31,479 bases of DNA, from contig RFPK01000002.1 in NCBI GenBank assembly GCA_009926195.1, positions 1 through 31,479 on the forward strand, read 5' to 3'. This DNA is from Synechococcaceae bacterium WB4_1_0192. Its GTDB lineage: Bacteria; Cyanobacteriota; Cyanobacteriia; PCC-6307; Cyanobiaceae. The position numbers were made by a program, and so were the translations under genes. Shown here piece by piece: positions 18,685 through 29,480 of the stretch. The first letter of the stretch is position 1. The number at the start of each line of letters is the position of its first letter. The notes beneath the pieces were generated by a model. The model saw nothing but the letters and a program-made list of their open reading frames with translations, ran no database searches and was not told the DNA's origin.

Positions 18685-20370
18685 CTAGGCCACCCGCTCC
18701 AGCAGGCTGGCGGCATAGCGGCGGGCGGCTCCGGTGTCGCCACCGGCCAGTTCCACCAGCTCCGCCTGACGGGCCTGAGTGTCCTGCAGTCGGGACACTC
18801 GCGTGTGGGTGACGCCGTCGAGCACCTCCTTGGCAACCCGGAAGTGGTGATCGGCGGCGGCCGCCAGCAGGGGCTGGTGGGTGACGCAGAACACCTGACG
18901 GTGCCGGGCCAGGCGCTGCAGCAGCTCCGCCATGGCGCCGCTGACCCGCCCGCTGACGCCGGTGTCGATCTCATCGAACAGCAGGGTCACATCCGGATCG
19001 GCGGCGGCCAGGCAGGTCTTGAGGGCCAGCAGGAAGCGCGACATCTCACCACCCGAAGCCACCTCCGCCAGGGGAGCCGGCGTCTGGCCGGGATTGGCCG
19101 AAAACAGGAACTGCACCGCATCGGCTCCCTCCTCACCGGGCGCAGCCGGCTCGATCACCACGGCGAAGCGCACCGCGGCCAGGCCCATCGGCCGCAGGGC
19201 CGCCATCAGCTGTTCCTCCAGGCTGGAGGCAGCGCCGCGGCGCGCCTCCGTGAGGGCAGTGTTGGCGCGATCGCGGGCCGCACGGGCCAGGTCCTCGGCC
19301 TGCTCCAGGGCCTGCAGCGAGGCCGCTGCCACGTCGGGAGCCAGCTGCAGGCGCAGACTGTCACGCAGCTCGATCAGAGCGGCCAGGTCGAGGCCGTGGC
19401 GCCGCTCCAGCGTCTTGAGCTCGGCCATGCGCTGCTGCAGCTCCGCCAGGCTGGCGGGATCGCTCTCCAGGGCGGAGCCGTAGTGATCGAGATCTCGGCT
19501 GAGATCCTGCAGGGTGGCCCGGGCGGCAACACAGGCGTCCAACAGGGGCTGGAGCGAGCCATCCAGACCTGCCATCAGCTGGAGCTCCTGCTCACAGACG
19601 GCCAGATGATCGAGGGCGGCCGGGGCCGCATCGGCCCCGAGCTGCAGGCGACCCTGCAGGGTCATCACCCCTTCCTGCAGCCGCACGCCATGGGCAAGGC
19701 GATCCTGCTCGGCCTGCAGCTGCTGACGTTCGTTGGGATCGCTGAGGGCGGCTGCCTCCAGATCCTCCAGCAGCTGCTCCTGGCGCTCTCGCTCCCGTTC
19801 GCAGCGTTGCTGGTCCTCCCGGGCCGCCGCCAGGTCCGTCTCCGCCTGTCGCCACAGCCGCCAGGCCTGGCGGCTCTGCTCAAGCAGAGGCTGCAGCGGT
19901 TCGCCTGCGAAGCGATCCAGCCAGCGGCGCTGCTGACCGGGGCGGGCCAGCTGCTGGGTCTGGCCCTGCACGGTGAGATCGAGCAGCAACGGCCGCAGCT
20001 CCAGCACCTGGGCGCGGCTGATGGCGACACCATTGAGGCGATTGCGGCTGATCAGCCGCTCGGGCGAGCGTCGCCATTCGCGGCAGAGCAGCAGCTCCCC
20101 GTTCTCAGGCTCAAGCTCCTGAGCCTCCAGCCAGGCCCGCAGGGCCGGGGTGAGGCTGAAGCTGGCCTCGATCAGGGCCCGTTCCGACTGCGGCCGCAGC
20201 AACCGGGCGCCACGGCTGCCCTCGGCACCACCCAGCAGGGCATCCAGGGCATCCAGCAGCAACGACTTGCCGGCGCCGGTCTCACCGGTGAGCACCGTGA
20301 AGCCGGACCCGAAGCCCAGCTCCAGCGACTCGATCAGGGCGATGTTCTCCAGCCGCAGACCCGTGAGCAC
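18685..20370 (-). CDS. recN: DNA repair protein RecN
   Basis: RecN is an SMC-like ATPase acting in double-strand break repair. From GTG 20370 the product has 561 residues, the usual size: Walker A GETGAGKS at 29-36 after LRLENIALIESLEL, long charged helical arms rich in Gln, Glu and Arg (coiled coil), then the ABC signature ASGGEMSRFLLALK, Walker B TLLFDEIDTGVSG and the VTHQPLLAA switch. The frame is open a further 57 codons upstream but that part is low-complexity and contains the operator; GTG 20370 has GGAGG five bases upstream and places the family N-terminus correctly. A LexA-type site lies 13-26 bp before the start, consistent with RecN being SOS-induced in other bacteria. Confidence 0.95.
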   Translation of the reverse strand: MLTGLRLENIALIESLELGFGSGFTVLTGETGAGKSLLLDALDALLGGAEGSRGARLLRPQSERALIEASFSLTPALRAWLEAQELEPENGELLLCREWRRSPERLISRNRLNGVAISRAQVLELRPLLLDLTVQGQTQQLARPGQQRRWLDRFAGEPLQPLLEQSRQAWRLWRQAETDLAAAREDQQRCERERERQEQLLEDLEAAALSDPNERQQLQAEQDRLAHGVRLQEGVMTLQGRLQLGADAAPAALDHLAVCEQELQLMAGLDGSLQPLLDACVAARATLQDLSRDLDHYGSALESDPASLAELQQRMAELKTLERRHGLDLAALIELRDSLRLQLAPDVAAASLQALEQAEDLARAARDRANTALTEARRGAASSLEEQLMAALRPMGLAAVRFAVVIEPAAPGEEGADAVQFLFSANPGQTPAPLAEVASGGEMSRFLLALKTCLAAADPDVTLLFDEIDTGVSGRVSGAMAELLQRLARHRQVFCVTHQPLLAAAADHHFRVAKEVLDGVTHTRVSRLQDTQARQAELVELAGGDTGAARRYAASLLERVA

Positions 20371-20382
20371 GAGCCCTCCAGT

Positions 20383-20396
20383 AGAACAGGTGTACC
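20383..20396 (-). promoter_or_regulatory. LexA (SOS) operator upstream of recN
   Basis: On the minus strand the site reads GGTACACCTGTTCT, which fits the cyanobacterial LexA consensus RGTACNNNDGTWCB at every defined position. It ends 12 bp before the recN start. A third half-site GTAC follows at 20400-20403 with the same 8-bp spacing, giving GAAC-N4-GTAC-N4-GTAC on the plus strand. LexA control of recN is common in bacteria; the same site would govern uvrA if the two are co-transcribed. Confidence 0.72.
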
Positions 20397-20475
20397 TCTG
20401 TACGGTAGCGGGTCTGAAGGGTTTGATCCAGCGGAAGCAGACGGCCGGAAGCAGAGGGTGGGAAGCAGACGCTGT

Positions 20476-20511
20476 CAGCCACAGCCACAGCCACAGCCAC
20501 AGCAACGGCAA
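20476..20511 (+). repeat. Hexanucleotide tandem repeat (CAGCCA)n in the recN / ABC1-kinase spacer
   Basis: Four exact CAGCCA units followed by CAGCAA and CGGCAA. It lies in the 194-bp divergent interval between the recN start and the ABC1 kinase start, about 55 bp before the latter. It is a microsatellite that could vary in length; no function is evident. Confidence 0.85.
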
Positions 20512-20564
20512 CGGCGCCTGCCAGCCAGAATCGTGATCCATCCGATGGCCCGACCCCAGCGCCG

Positions 20565-22628
20565 ATGTCCCTCACCGCCGCTGAACAGGCCCTGGCCACG
20601 ATGCGCTCCTCAGTGCTGGGAGACGAGGACGAGCCTCAGGAACACAGTCCATTGGAGGCAGCGATGGCCGCCGGCGTCCCGACACCGGCACCCACCCCAG
20701 CACCCCCGGAACCGATCCAGACCAGGACGAGCAAGGACAAACGCCGCAACGAGGAGCTGAGCGATTTCCTGGAGGCCGCGGGCCTGTTGGAGTACGACCC
20801 GGCGGCGATCACCCGGATCTATGCCGGCCACCCGCAACGGCTGCTGCGCCGGCTCTGGCAAACGCTGGTGCCGATCGGCCTGTATCTGTTCAGCATCGGC
20901 ATCGACTGGCTGACCCGCCGCCTCGCCGATCCCGTTCACGCGCGTGCCCGCGCCCGCGAGGCGGCCGATCTGGTGGCATCACTGGGTCCCGCCTTCATCA
21001 AGGCCGGCCAGGCCCTTTCCACCCGGCCGGACATCGTGCCGCCCCTGCTGCTCGAGGAGCTGGCCCAGCTGCAGGACCAGCTGCCCGGTTTCGAGCCGGC
21101 CCTGGCGATGGCCTGCATTGAAGAGGATCTCGGGGCACCTGTGGAGGCCATTTTCACCGAACTGGAGCGTGAACCGATCTCCGCGGCCTCCCTCGGGCAG
21201 GTGCACCGCGGCGTGCTGATCAGCGGTGAGAAGGTGGCGGTGAAGGTGCAGCGACCAGGCCTGCGCGAACAGATCACGCTCGATCTCTACATCGTGCGCA
21301 ACATCGCGGCCTGGCTGAACCGCAATGTACGCCTGATTCGCTCCGATCTCGTGGCCCTGATCGATGAACTGGGTCGCCGCGTATTCGAGGAGATGGACTA
21401 CTGCAACGAAGCCACAAACGCCGAAACATTCGCCGCCCTGCACGCCCACAACCCGCGCATTGCCGTGCCGCGCATCCACCGGCATGCCACCGCCAGGCGG
21501 GTGTTGACCATGGAATGGATTGACGGTGTCAAACTCACCAATCTGGAAGCGGTGCGCCAGCTGGGCATTGACCCGGACGACATGGTGAGCGTTGGCGTGA
21601 ACTGCAGCCTTCAACAGCTGCTGGAGCATGGCTTCTTCCACGCCGATCCCCATCCCGGCAACCTGCTGGCCCTGGCGGATGGTCGCCTGGCCTATCTCGA
21701 TTTCGGCATGATGAGCGAGGTGAGCCGCGAGGCGCGCACCGGCCTGATCCAGGCGGTCGTTCATCTAGTGAACCGCAATTTCGGCAAGCTGTCGAAGGAC
21801 TTCGTCAGCCTCGGATTCCTGGCGGAAGATGTGAATCTTGAGCCGATCGTACCGGCGTTTGAACAGGTGTTCGGCCAGGCCCTGGAGATGGGCGTCAGCC
21901 GGATGGATTTCAAAGCTGTCACCGATGATCTATCCGGTGTGATGTATCGCTTCCCGTTCCGCGTACCGCCGTACTACGCCCTGATCATCCGTTCCCTAGT
22001 CACACTGGAGGGAATTGCCCTGAGCGTGGACCCGGACTTCAAGATTCTCGGTGCCGCCTATCCCTACTTCGCCCGACGCCTGATGGAGGACCCTGATCCA
22101 CAGCTGCGCAACAGCCTGCGTGAAATGCTGTTCGATGGCGAAATCTTCCGCTGGCAGCGACTCGACAATCTGATCAGCAGTGCCGCCAGCGGTGCACAAC
22201 TGGACCTCGAGAACCTGCTGGATCAGGTGCTCGATTTTCTGTTCTCCGCCAACGCCGGCCTGCTGCGCAGCCAGCTGGTGGAGGCGGTGGTGAACCAGAT
22301 GGATGCCCTGGGCTGGCAGACCGCCCTGCGGGTCAGCCAGCGGCTGCCAGAGCGGCTGCTGCCTCCGGGTCTGCGCCGGCGCGAACCGGTGCTCAGCAGC
22401 GACATCGAACTGCTCTCGCTCGAGCCGATCCAGCGGCTGGTGGCGATTCTGCGCCAGCTTCCGGGCTTTGAGCCTCAGCTGCTGCTGCGACGCATCCCGC
22501 GCCTGCTCCAGGAACAGGAGCTGCGCCGCATGGGTGCCGATCTGGCCCGCGGCCTGGCCGAGCGCAGCGTGGTGCGACTGCTGCGGGATGTGCTGGTGGG
22601 TCCCGGAACGACCCCAGGCCGCGCCTAG
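20565..22628 (+). CDS. ABC1/AarF/UbiB family atypical kinase-like protein
   Basis: A 687-residue protein with a proline-rich N-terminus (PTPAPTPAPPEP), one or two hydrophobic stretches near residues 100-120 and an ABC1 kinase-like domain. Visible family marks are KxGQ (Lys146-Ala-Gly-Gln149 in FIKAGQALSTRPDIVP), the alanine-rich loop AASLGQVHRG, VAVKVQRPG with the ATP-binding lysine, the catalytic HGFFHADPHPGN and the metal-binding DFG in YLDFGMMSEV. Members act in quinone (ubiquinone, plastoquinone, tocopherol) metabolism or thylakoid lipid homeostasis; cyanobacteria carry several paralogues, so a specific job cannot be assigned. It is divergent from recN and followed after 34 nt by the DUF1400 gene and then thrC, likely one transcript. 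Confidence 0.9.
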   Translation: MSLTAAEQALATMRSSVLGDEDEPQEHSPLEAAMAAGVPTPAPTPAPPEPIQTRTSKDKRRNEELSDFLEAAGLLEYDPAAITRIYAGHPQRLLRRLWQTLVPIGLYLFSIGIDWLTRRLADPVHARARAREAADLVASLGPAFIKAGQALSTRPDIVPPLLLEELAQLQDQLPGFEPALAMACIEEDLGAPVEAIFTELEREPISAASLGQVHRGVLISGEKVAVKVQRPGLREQITLDLYIVRNIAAWLNRNVRLIRSDLVALIDELGRRVFEEMDYCNEATNAETFAALHAHNPRIAVPRIHRHATARRVLTMEWIDGVKLTNLEAVRQLGIDPDDMVSVGVNCSLQQLLEHGFFHADPHPGNLLALADGRLAYLDFGMMSEVSREARTGLIQAVVHLVNRNFGKLSKDFVSLGFLAEDVNLEPIVPAFEQVFGQALEMGVSRMDFKAVTDDLSGVMYRFPFRVPPYYALIIRSLVTLEGIALSVDPDFKILGAAYPYFARRLMEDPDPQLRNSLREMLFDGEIFRWQRLDNLISSAASGAQLDLENLLDQVLDFLFSANAGLLRSQLVEAVVNQMDALGWQTALRVSQRLPERLLPPGLRRREPVLSSDIELLSLEPIQRLVAILRQLPGFEPQLLLRRIPRLLQEQELRRMGADLARGLAERSVVRLLRDVLVGPGTTPGRA

Positions 22629-22662
22629 GGTTTCGCAACGCCCAGCTCCCCCGACGACCGTC

Positions 22663-23277
22663 ATGGCCCCACGCAAGCGCCAGCGTCTGGTTGCCGCCCT
22701 GGCCAGTGCCGGGCTGCTGGCTTCAGCGCTGCTGCCGCCAGCCAGCCAGGCCGCCGAGAATCTGGTGTTCGTGAGCGGCGCCTTCCGGCGCTCCATTCCG
22801 GTGGCCGATCTGGAGTATCTGGCCAACACCGGCAACGCCCGCGGCCTCCTGGCGGATGTGATGGCCTTCGCCAAACAGAAGCCAGCGGACATGGCCAAGC
22901 TGCTTCGCTCGGAGCTCAGCCTGCCGGTGGTGCTCACCAGCCGGCTGCTGAACACCCGCATCGGTGAGGCCCTGCTGGCCCGGGTGGCCCAGATCATCTA
23001 TCCGCTCAAGGCCAGTCGCGCCGGCATCCCGGCCCTGAGGGCCAGCGTGATCAACGGTCTGGTGGCGGGCAACGGCAAGCTCAGCGCCGTGGGCTTCCTG
23101 CAGGCCTACCCGGTGGATGAGCTGGAGGTGAGCATCCCAGCCCTGCTGGAGGTGATCAGGAAGGCCAGTTCGATCAGCCAGCTGGTGACCTACTTCACCG
23201 ATTCACCCCTGGATGGGCTGCGCGGCGGGGCCGAGGCGGGGGGCTCAGCCGAAGCACCCCAGAAACCCGCCCCGTAG
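22663..23277 (+). CDS. Exported DUF1400 domain protein
   Basis: A 204-residue protein starting ATG 22663. A classical signal peptide is visible: basic MAPRKRQR, a hydrophobic core (LVAALASAGLLASALLPP) and an AxA-type site ASQA before AENLVF. The mature part begins ENLVFVSGAFRRSIPVADLE and continues with SRLLNTRIGEALLARVAQII and LQAYPVDELEV, the pattern of the cyanobacterial DUF1400 domain, which often precedes an alpha/beta hydrolase domain. Here the protein ends soon after the domain with an alanine/glycine/proline tail, so no hydrolase domain follows. Function unknown; a periplasmic or lumenal location is inferred. The frame is open upstream inside the kinase gene, but the signal peptide fixes the start. 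Confidence 0.85.
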   Translation: MAPRKRQRLVAALASAGLLASALLPPASQAAENLVFVSGAFRRSIPVADLEYLANTGNARGLLADVMAFAKQKPADMAKLLRSELSLPVVLTSRLLNTRIGEALLARVAQIIYPLKASRAGIPALRASVINGLVAGNGKLSAVGFLQAYPVDELEVSIPALLEVIRKASSISQLVTYFTDSPLDGLRGGAEAGGSAEAPQKPAP

Positions 23278-23305
23278 ATTCGCTCTCAGACCGTTTCTAC
23301 CGCCC

Positions 23306-24415
23306 GTGCCCCTGCTGTCCTCCCTACGCCGGCGCCTGGGAGCCAGCCGGCCGGCCATGCAGGACTGGCCTGGCCTGATCGAGGGCTACCGCAAGTGGCT
23401 GCCGGTGAGCGACACGACACCGGTGATCACCCTGCGCGAGGGGGCCACACCCCTGATCCCGGCGCCGGTGATCGCCGAACGCATCGGCCGGGGCGTCAAG
23501 GTCTTCCTCAAGTACGACGGCCTCAACCCCACCGGCTCCTTCAAGGACCGGGGCATGACCATGGCCATCTCCAAGGCCAAGGAAGCCGGCTCAGAGGCAG
23601 TGATCTGCGCCAGCACGGGCAACACCTCCGCCGCCGCCGCCGCCTACGCCCGCCGGGGCGGCATGCGTGCCTTCGTGCTGATTCCCGATGGCTACGTGGC
23701 CCAGGGCAAGTTGGCCCAGGCGCTGCTCTACGGCGCCGAGGTGCTGGCGGTGAAGGGCAACTTCGACCGGGCCCTGGCGATCGTGCAGGAGGTGGCCAAC
23801 CAGTACCCGATCACCCTGGTGAACTCGGTGAACCCTTACCGCCTGCAGGGGCAGAAGACCGCCGCCTTCGAGGTGGTGGATGCCCTGGGTGAGGCGCCCG
23901 ACTGGCTGTGCATCCCCGTGGGCAACGCCGGCAACATCAGCGCCTACTGGATGGGCTTCAACGAATACAAGGCAGCAGGCCACAGCCGCCGCCTGCCGCG
24001 GATGATGGGCTTCCAGGCCGCCGGTTCGGCACCGCTGGTTCTCGGCCACACCGTGGAACAGCCGGACACGATCGCCACGGCGATCCGGATCGGCAATCCC
24101 GTGAACCGCGACAACGCCCTGAAGGTGCGCAGCGAGAGCGGCGGTGAATTCATGGCCGTCACCGACACCGAGATCATCGAGGCCTACAAGCTGCTGGGCA
24201 GCGGTGAAGGGGTGTTCTGCGAACCCGCCAGCGCCGCCTCCGTGGCCGGCCTGCTCAAGCGGCGCGAGGAGGTTCCCGCAGGGGCCACGGTGGTGTGCGT
24301 GCTGACCGGCAACGGCCTCAAGGACCCCACCACGGCGATCGAGCACAACGATTCCAAGTTCCACACCGGTCTGGAGCCGGATACCGCCACGGTGGCACGC
24401 GTGATGGGCTTCTAG
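23306..24415 (+). CDS. thrC: Threonine synthase
   Basis: ThrC converts O-phosphohomoserine to threonine with PLP. From GTG 23306 it has 369 residues; starting at ATG 23357 (MQDWPGLIEGYRKWLP) would give 352, like the short Bacillus-type enzyme, and the choice is not settled because neither has a clear ribosome binding site. Family marks are LREGATPLIPAP, the PLP lysine in NPTGSFKDRGM, CASTGNTSAAAAAYA, the phosphate-binding VGNAGNISAYW and the late VLTGNGLKDP. It is the last gene before a strong intrinsic terminator and the probable origin. The aspartate kinase that feeds the same pathway lies at the other end of this region. Confidence 0.96.
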   Translation: MPLLSSLRRRLGASRPAMQDWPGLIEGYRKWLPVSDTTPVITLREGATPLIPAPVIAERIGRGVKVFLKYDGLNPTGSFKDRGMTMAISKAKEAGSEAVICASTGNTSAAAAAYARRGGMRAFVLIPDGYVAQGKLAQALLYGAEVLAVKGNFDRALAIVQEVANQYPITLVNSVNPYRLQGQKTAAFEVVDALGEAPDWLCIPVGNAGNISAYWMGFNEYKAAGHSRRLPRMMGFQAAGSAPLVLGHTVEQPDTIATAIRIGNPVNRDNALKVRSESGGEFMAVTDTEIIEAYKLLGSGEGVFCEPASAASVAGLLKRREEVPAGATVVCVLTGNGLKDPTTAIEHNDSKFHTGLEPDTATVARVMGF

Positions 24416-24471
24416 AACCGCACGGACCTGCAGCTCAGGCAGCAGACGCGACCAGGGCACCACTCCCCCCG

Positions 24472-24501
24472 ACCGCTGAGGCTCACCTCAGCGGTTTTTT
24501 T
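24472..24501 (+). terminator. Rho-independent terminator after thrC
   Basis: A perfect 10-bp stem, ACCGCTGAGG pairing with CCTCAGCGGT, with the 4-nt loop CTCA, followed directly by seven T residues. It ends the plus-strand run ABC1 kinase, DUF1400, thrC and insulates the origin region from upstream transcription. Confidence 0.93.
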
Positions 24502-24897
24502 GTGTCAAAACGCCGCTGGCCGCGGCCAGCCAATTCACAAAGCGCCTGTCCACAACCCGTGGAAAACTCCGCTGGTGACAGGGAAAATGAGCGCCATTCG
24601 AAGACCTCGATCGGCGCCAGGTTTTCCCCAACCCCGGGAATCTCGGGAAACCGTTGCTGCGGCCGGAATTCCACGGCTGTTTTCCGCAGGGGTGTGAATG
24701 AAAAAATCAGTCGTAGCAAGGGTTCTGGTGGGTTACTCGGACTTTCCCCAGGCTCTACGGCTACGGATTTGGATCTTTTGTCTTTCAATCTCTTGATCCG
24801 TTAAGCAGTCGGCTGGGGAATGCGCTGGGGATTCCCAGGTCGGCCCGTTGCGGATCGGGACGCTCTGTGGAAGCGTGGGGGTCCCTTCCGCCCTGCC
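24502..24897. other. oriC: Probable chromosomal replication origin (oriC) with DnaA-box-like sites
   Basis: This gene-free interval between the thrC terminator and dnaN holds several matches to the cyanobacterial DnaA box TTTTCCACA. With one mismatch: TTTTCCACG on the minus strand at 24558-24566, TTTTCCCCA at 24622-24630, and TTTTCCGCA at 24680-24688. Weaker sites: CTGTCCACA at 24546-24554, CTTTCCCCA at 24742-24750, and GCTTCCACA on the minus strand at 24866-24874. A stretch richer in A+T at about 24764-24802 could be the unwinding element. The mapped origin of Synechococcus elongatus lies beside dnaN, which supports the call. No gene was recognised here; the interval must also contain the dnaN promoter, which I could not pinpoint. 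Confidence 0.72.
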
Positions 24898-26061
24898 ATG
24901 AAGCTGGTCTGCTCCCAGGCCGAACTCAATGCCAGCCTCCAGCTGGTGAGCCGGGCCGTGGCAGGGCGACCCACCCATCCGGTGCTCGCCAACGTCCTGC
25001 TCACCGCCGATGCCGGTACCGGCCGCCTCAGCCTGACCGGCTTCGATCTGAGCCTCGGCATTCAGACCAGCTTGTCCGCCTCGGTGCACAGCAGCGGCGC
25101 CATCACCCTGCCGGCCCGCCTGTTCGGTGAGATCGTGGCCCGGATGCCTGCAGACAGCCCGATCAGCCTCAGCTGTGAGGACGGCAGTGAGCAGGTGGAG
25201 CTCACCAGTGCCTCCGGGAGCTATCAGATGCGCGGCATGCCGGCGGACGACTTCCCCGAGCTGCCTCTGGCCCAGAGCAGCACTCCGATCCGCCTGGATC
25301 CAGATGTGTTGGTCAAGGGTCTGCGCGGCACCCTGTTTGCCAGCAGTGGTGACGAGGCCAAGCAGTTGCTCACCGGCGTCCACCTGGGTCTTGATGACCA
25401 GGGCCTGGAGTGCGCCGCCACCGACGGCCACCGCCTGGCGGTGCTGCGGTTGGAGAACAGCGGCGAGGGCCGTGGCGCTGCCGCCGAGCCCGGTGATGAA
25501 CCGCCGCTCCTGCTCGATGTCACCGTGCCGGCCCGCTCCCTGCGGGAGCTGGAGCGCCTGTTGTCCGGCCGCGGCAGCGGTGATGCCGTGAGCCTGTTCT
25601 GTGATCGGGGTCAGGTGGTGTTCCAGTGGGCCGATCAGGTGCTCACCAGTCGCAGCCTCGACGGCACCTACCCGAACTACCGCCAGCTGATCCCGGAGAG
25701 CTTCGCCCGCACCCTCACGCTCGATCGTCGCGGCCTGGTGGGAGCCCTTGAACGGGTGGCGGTGCTGGCCGACCAACACAACAACGTGGTCAAGCTCAGC
25801 AGCGATCCCGTGGCCGGCCAGCTGGCCATCAGCGCCGACGCCCAGGATGTGGGCAGCGGTTCGGAAGCGCTCGCCGCCGATGTGAGCGGGGATGCGATTC
25901 AGATCGCCTTCAACGTCCGCTACGTGCTTGAAGGTCTCAAGGCCATGGGCTCAGAGCGGGTGGAGCTGCGCTGCAACGCCCCCACCACGCCGGTGGTGCT
26001 GGCCCCCCACGACGATCCCACCTTCACCTACCTGGTGATGCCGGTCCAGATCCGCCAGTGA
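24898..26061 (+). CDS. dnaN: DNA polymerase III beta subunit (sliding clamp)
   Basis: The beta clamp encircles DNA and holds polymerase III and other partners. The 387-residue product starts MKLVCSQAELNASLQLVSRA, continues with RPTHPVLANVLLTADAGTG, carries the middle-domain segment YQMRGMPADDFPELP and SRSLDGTYPNYRQLIP, and ends TYLVMPVQIRQ, the usual clamp C-terminus that forms part of the partner-binding pocket. The frame is open upstream, but ATG 24898 begins the family N-terminus. It lies immediately downstream of the likely origin and is followed after 25 nt by a PRC-barrel gene, then purL and purF. Confidence 0.98.
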   Translation: MKLVCSQAELNASLQLVSRAVAGRPTHPVLANVLLTADAGTGRLSLTGFDLSLGIQTSLSASVHSSGAITLPARLFGEIVARMPADSPISLSCEDGSEQVELTSASGSYQMRGMPADDFPELPLAQSSTPIRLDPDVLVKGLRGTLFASSGDEAKQLLTGVHLGLDDQGLECAATDGHRLAVLRLENSGEGRGAAAEPGDEPPLLLDVTVPARSLRELERLLSGRGSGDAVSLFCDRGQVVFQWADQVLTSRSLDGTYPNYRQLIPESFARTLTLDRRGLVGALERVAVLADQHNNVVKLSSDPVAGQLAISADAQDVGSGSEALAADVSGDAIQIAFNVRYVLEGLKAMGSERVELRCNAPTTPVVLAPHDDPTFTYLVMPVQIRQ

Positions 26062-26086
26062 GTTCTTCCAGCGGCAGACTGGTCCC

Positions 26087-26896
26087 GTGAGCCTTCCTGA
26101 GCAGCTTCTTCTCAGCGATCTGCTGCGCCGTCGGGTGCGCTGTGATCAGGGTCTCGATCACGGCCCCGGCAGCGAAGCCTGGATGCATCCGCCGGTGCAC
26201 CGCCTGCTGGGCTGGATCAGCCGGCCCTCCGGCCTGGGAGATCAGCGTCTGGCCTGGCGCCTCGATCAGTTGCGCGGCCTTGCTGATCAGGAGTTGTTTG
26301 TGCAGGGGGATGGCTGCAGCACCAATCCGAGCACGGTGGACCGCCTTCCCACCCTGATCGGTGCCTCCGTTCTGGGCCGCGCCGGCAGCCCGCTGGGCCG
26401 GCTCGTGGATGCCGCCGTGGAGCTCCATACCGGCCGCATCCTTCACTACCTGGTGGCCCGCAGTGATCCCCGTCTGCCCGGCAGCAGCCGCTGGCGCCTC
26501 AGCCCCGAGCGGATCGTCGATCAGCAGCCCGGCCAGGTGGTCACCGCCCTTGAGGGCCTGGATGATCTGCCCCTGGCCCGCGCCAGCGTGCGCCAGGAGT
26601 TTCTGCGCCGATCGCGGCGCTGGCGCGATCAGATGCAGGAGGAGAGTGTCCGCCTGCGCGATCAGGTGCAGCAGGTGGGCGATCGCTTTGAGGAGCGCCT
26701 GGAGGGTTGGCTGGAGGAACCGCCCTGGGACCCCGATGAGCAGCCGGATCGTTCAGCGGAGGCCGAGGCCTGGGACGACTGGCCTGAGGCGGATCCGGAG
26801 CCCGGAGCCTGGAGCGATCGCCCCGAGAGCACTCCGCGGCGGCGACGTCCGGCGCCGGTTCGCCGCGAGGATTCAGAGCAGGATCCCTGGTTCTGA
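26087..26896 (+). CDS. PRC-barrel domain protein of unknown function
   Basis: A 269-residue protein with GTG start at 26087. The segment LPTLIGASVLGRAGSPLGRLVDAA-type (residues about 86-110) followed by GRILHYLVARSD and the WRLSPERIVD strand is a PRC-barrel fold, a small beta-barrel found in RNA-processing factors such as RimM and in photosynthetic reaction-centre H subunits. A similar SDLLRRRVRC...WMHPPVHRLLGW block at the N-terminus may be a diverged partner domain. The C-terminal third is a charged helix (RRSRRWRDQMQEESVRLRDQ) and then an acidic, tryptophan- and arginine-rich tail without structure cues. No catalytic residues are evident. It is 25 nt from dnaN and 78 nt from purL on the same strand. 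The function is unknown. Confidence 0.8.
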   Translation: MSLPEQLLLSDLLRRRVRCDQGLDHGPGSEAWMHPPVHRLLGWISRPSGLGDQRLAWRLDQLRGLADQELFVQGDGCSTNPSTVDRLPTLIGASVLGRAGSPLGRLVDAAVELHTGRILHYLVARSDPRLPGSSRWRLSPERIVDQQPGQVVTALEGLDDLPLARASVRQEFLRRSRRWRDQMQEESVRLRDQVQQVGDRFEERLEGWLEEPPWDPDEQPDRSAEAEAWDDWPEADPEPGAWSDRPESTPRRRRPAPVRREDSEQDPWF

Positions 26897-26974
26897 AGCG
26901 CGTTCCGGTGCGCGGCGCCGGACGCCGGTGAGTCGCTCGGCAAGACTGGTGACATTCAGCCCGCCCGAGAGTCC

Positions 26975-29383
<2,409 letters not shown>

Positions 29384-29480
29384 GCGACCTCCCAAGCATC
29401 TGCACAGCCCAGGCCCGAGAACAGGCCGCTGACAACCCCTGAGGCACAATGTTGAAGCAAATCAAAAGGTGGGACCTGCT

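Noticed and set aside
29384..29480. Promoter for purF with a CTGACA -35-like element
   Set aside because: The nearest -10-like hexamers (CACAAT, CAAATC) are at spacings of about 10 or 23 bp, outside the usual range, so no promoter was called.
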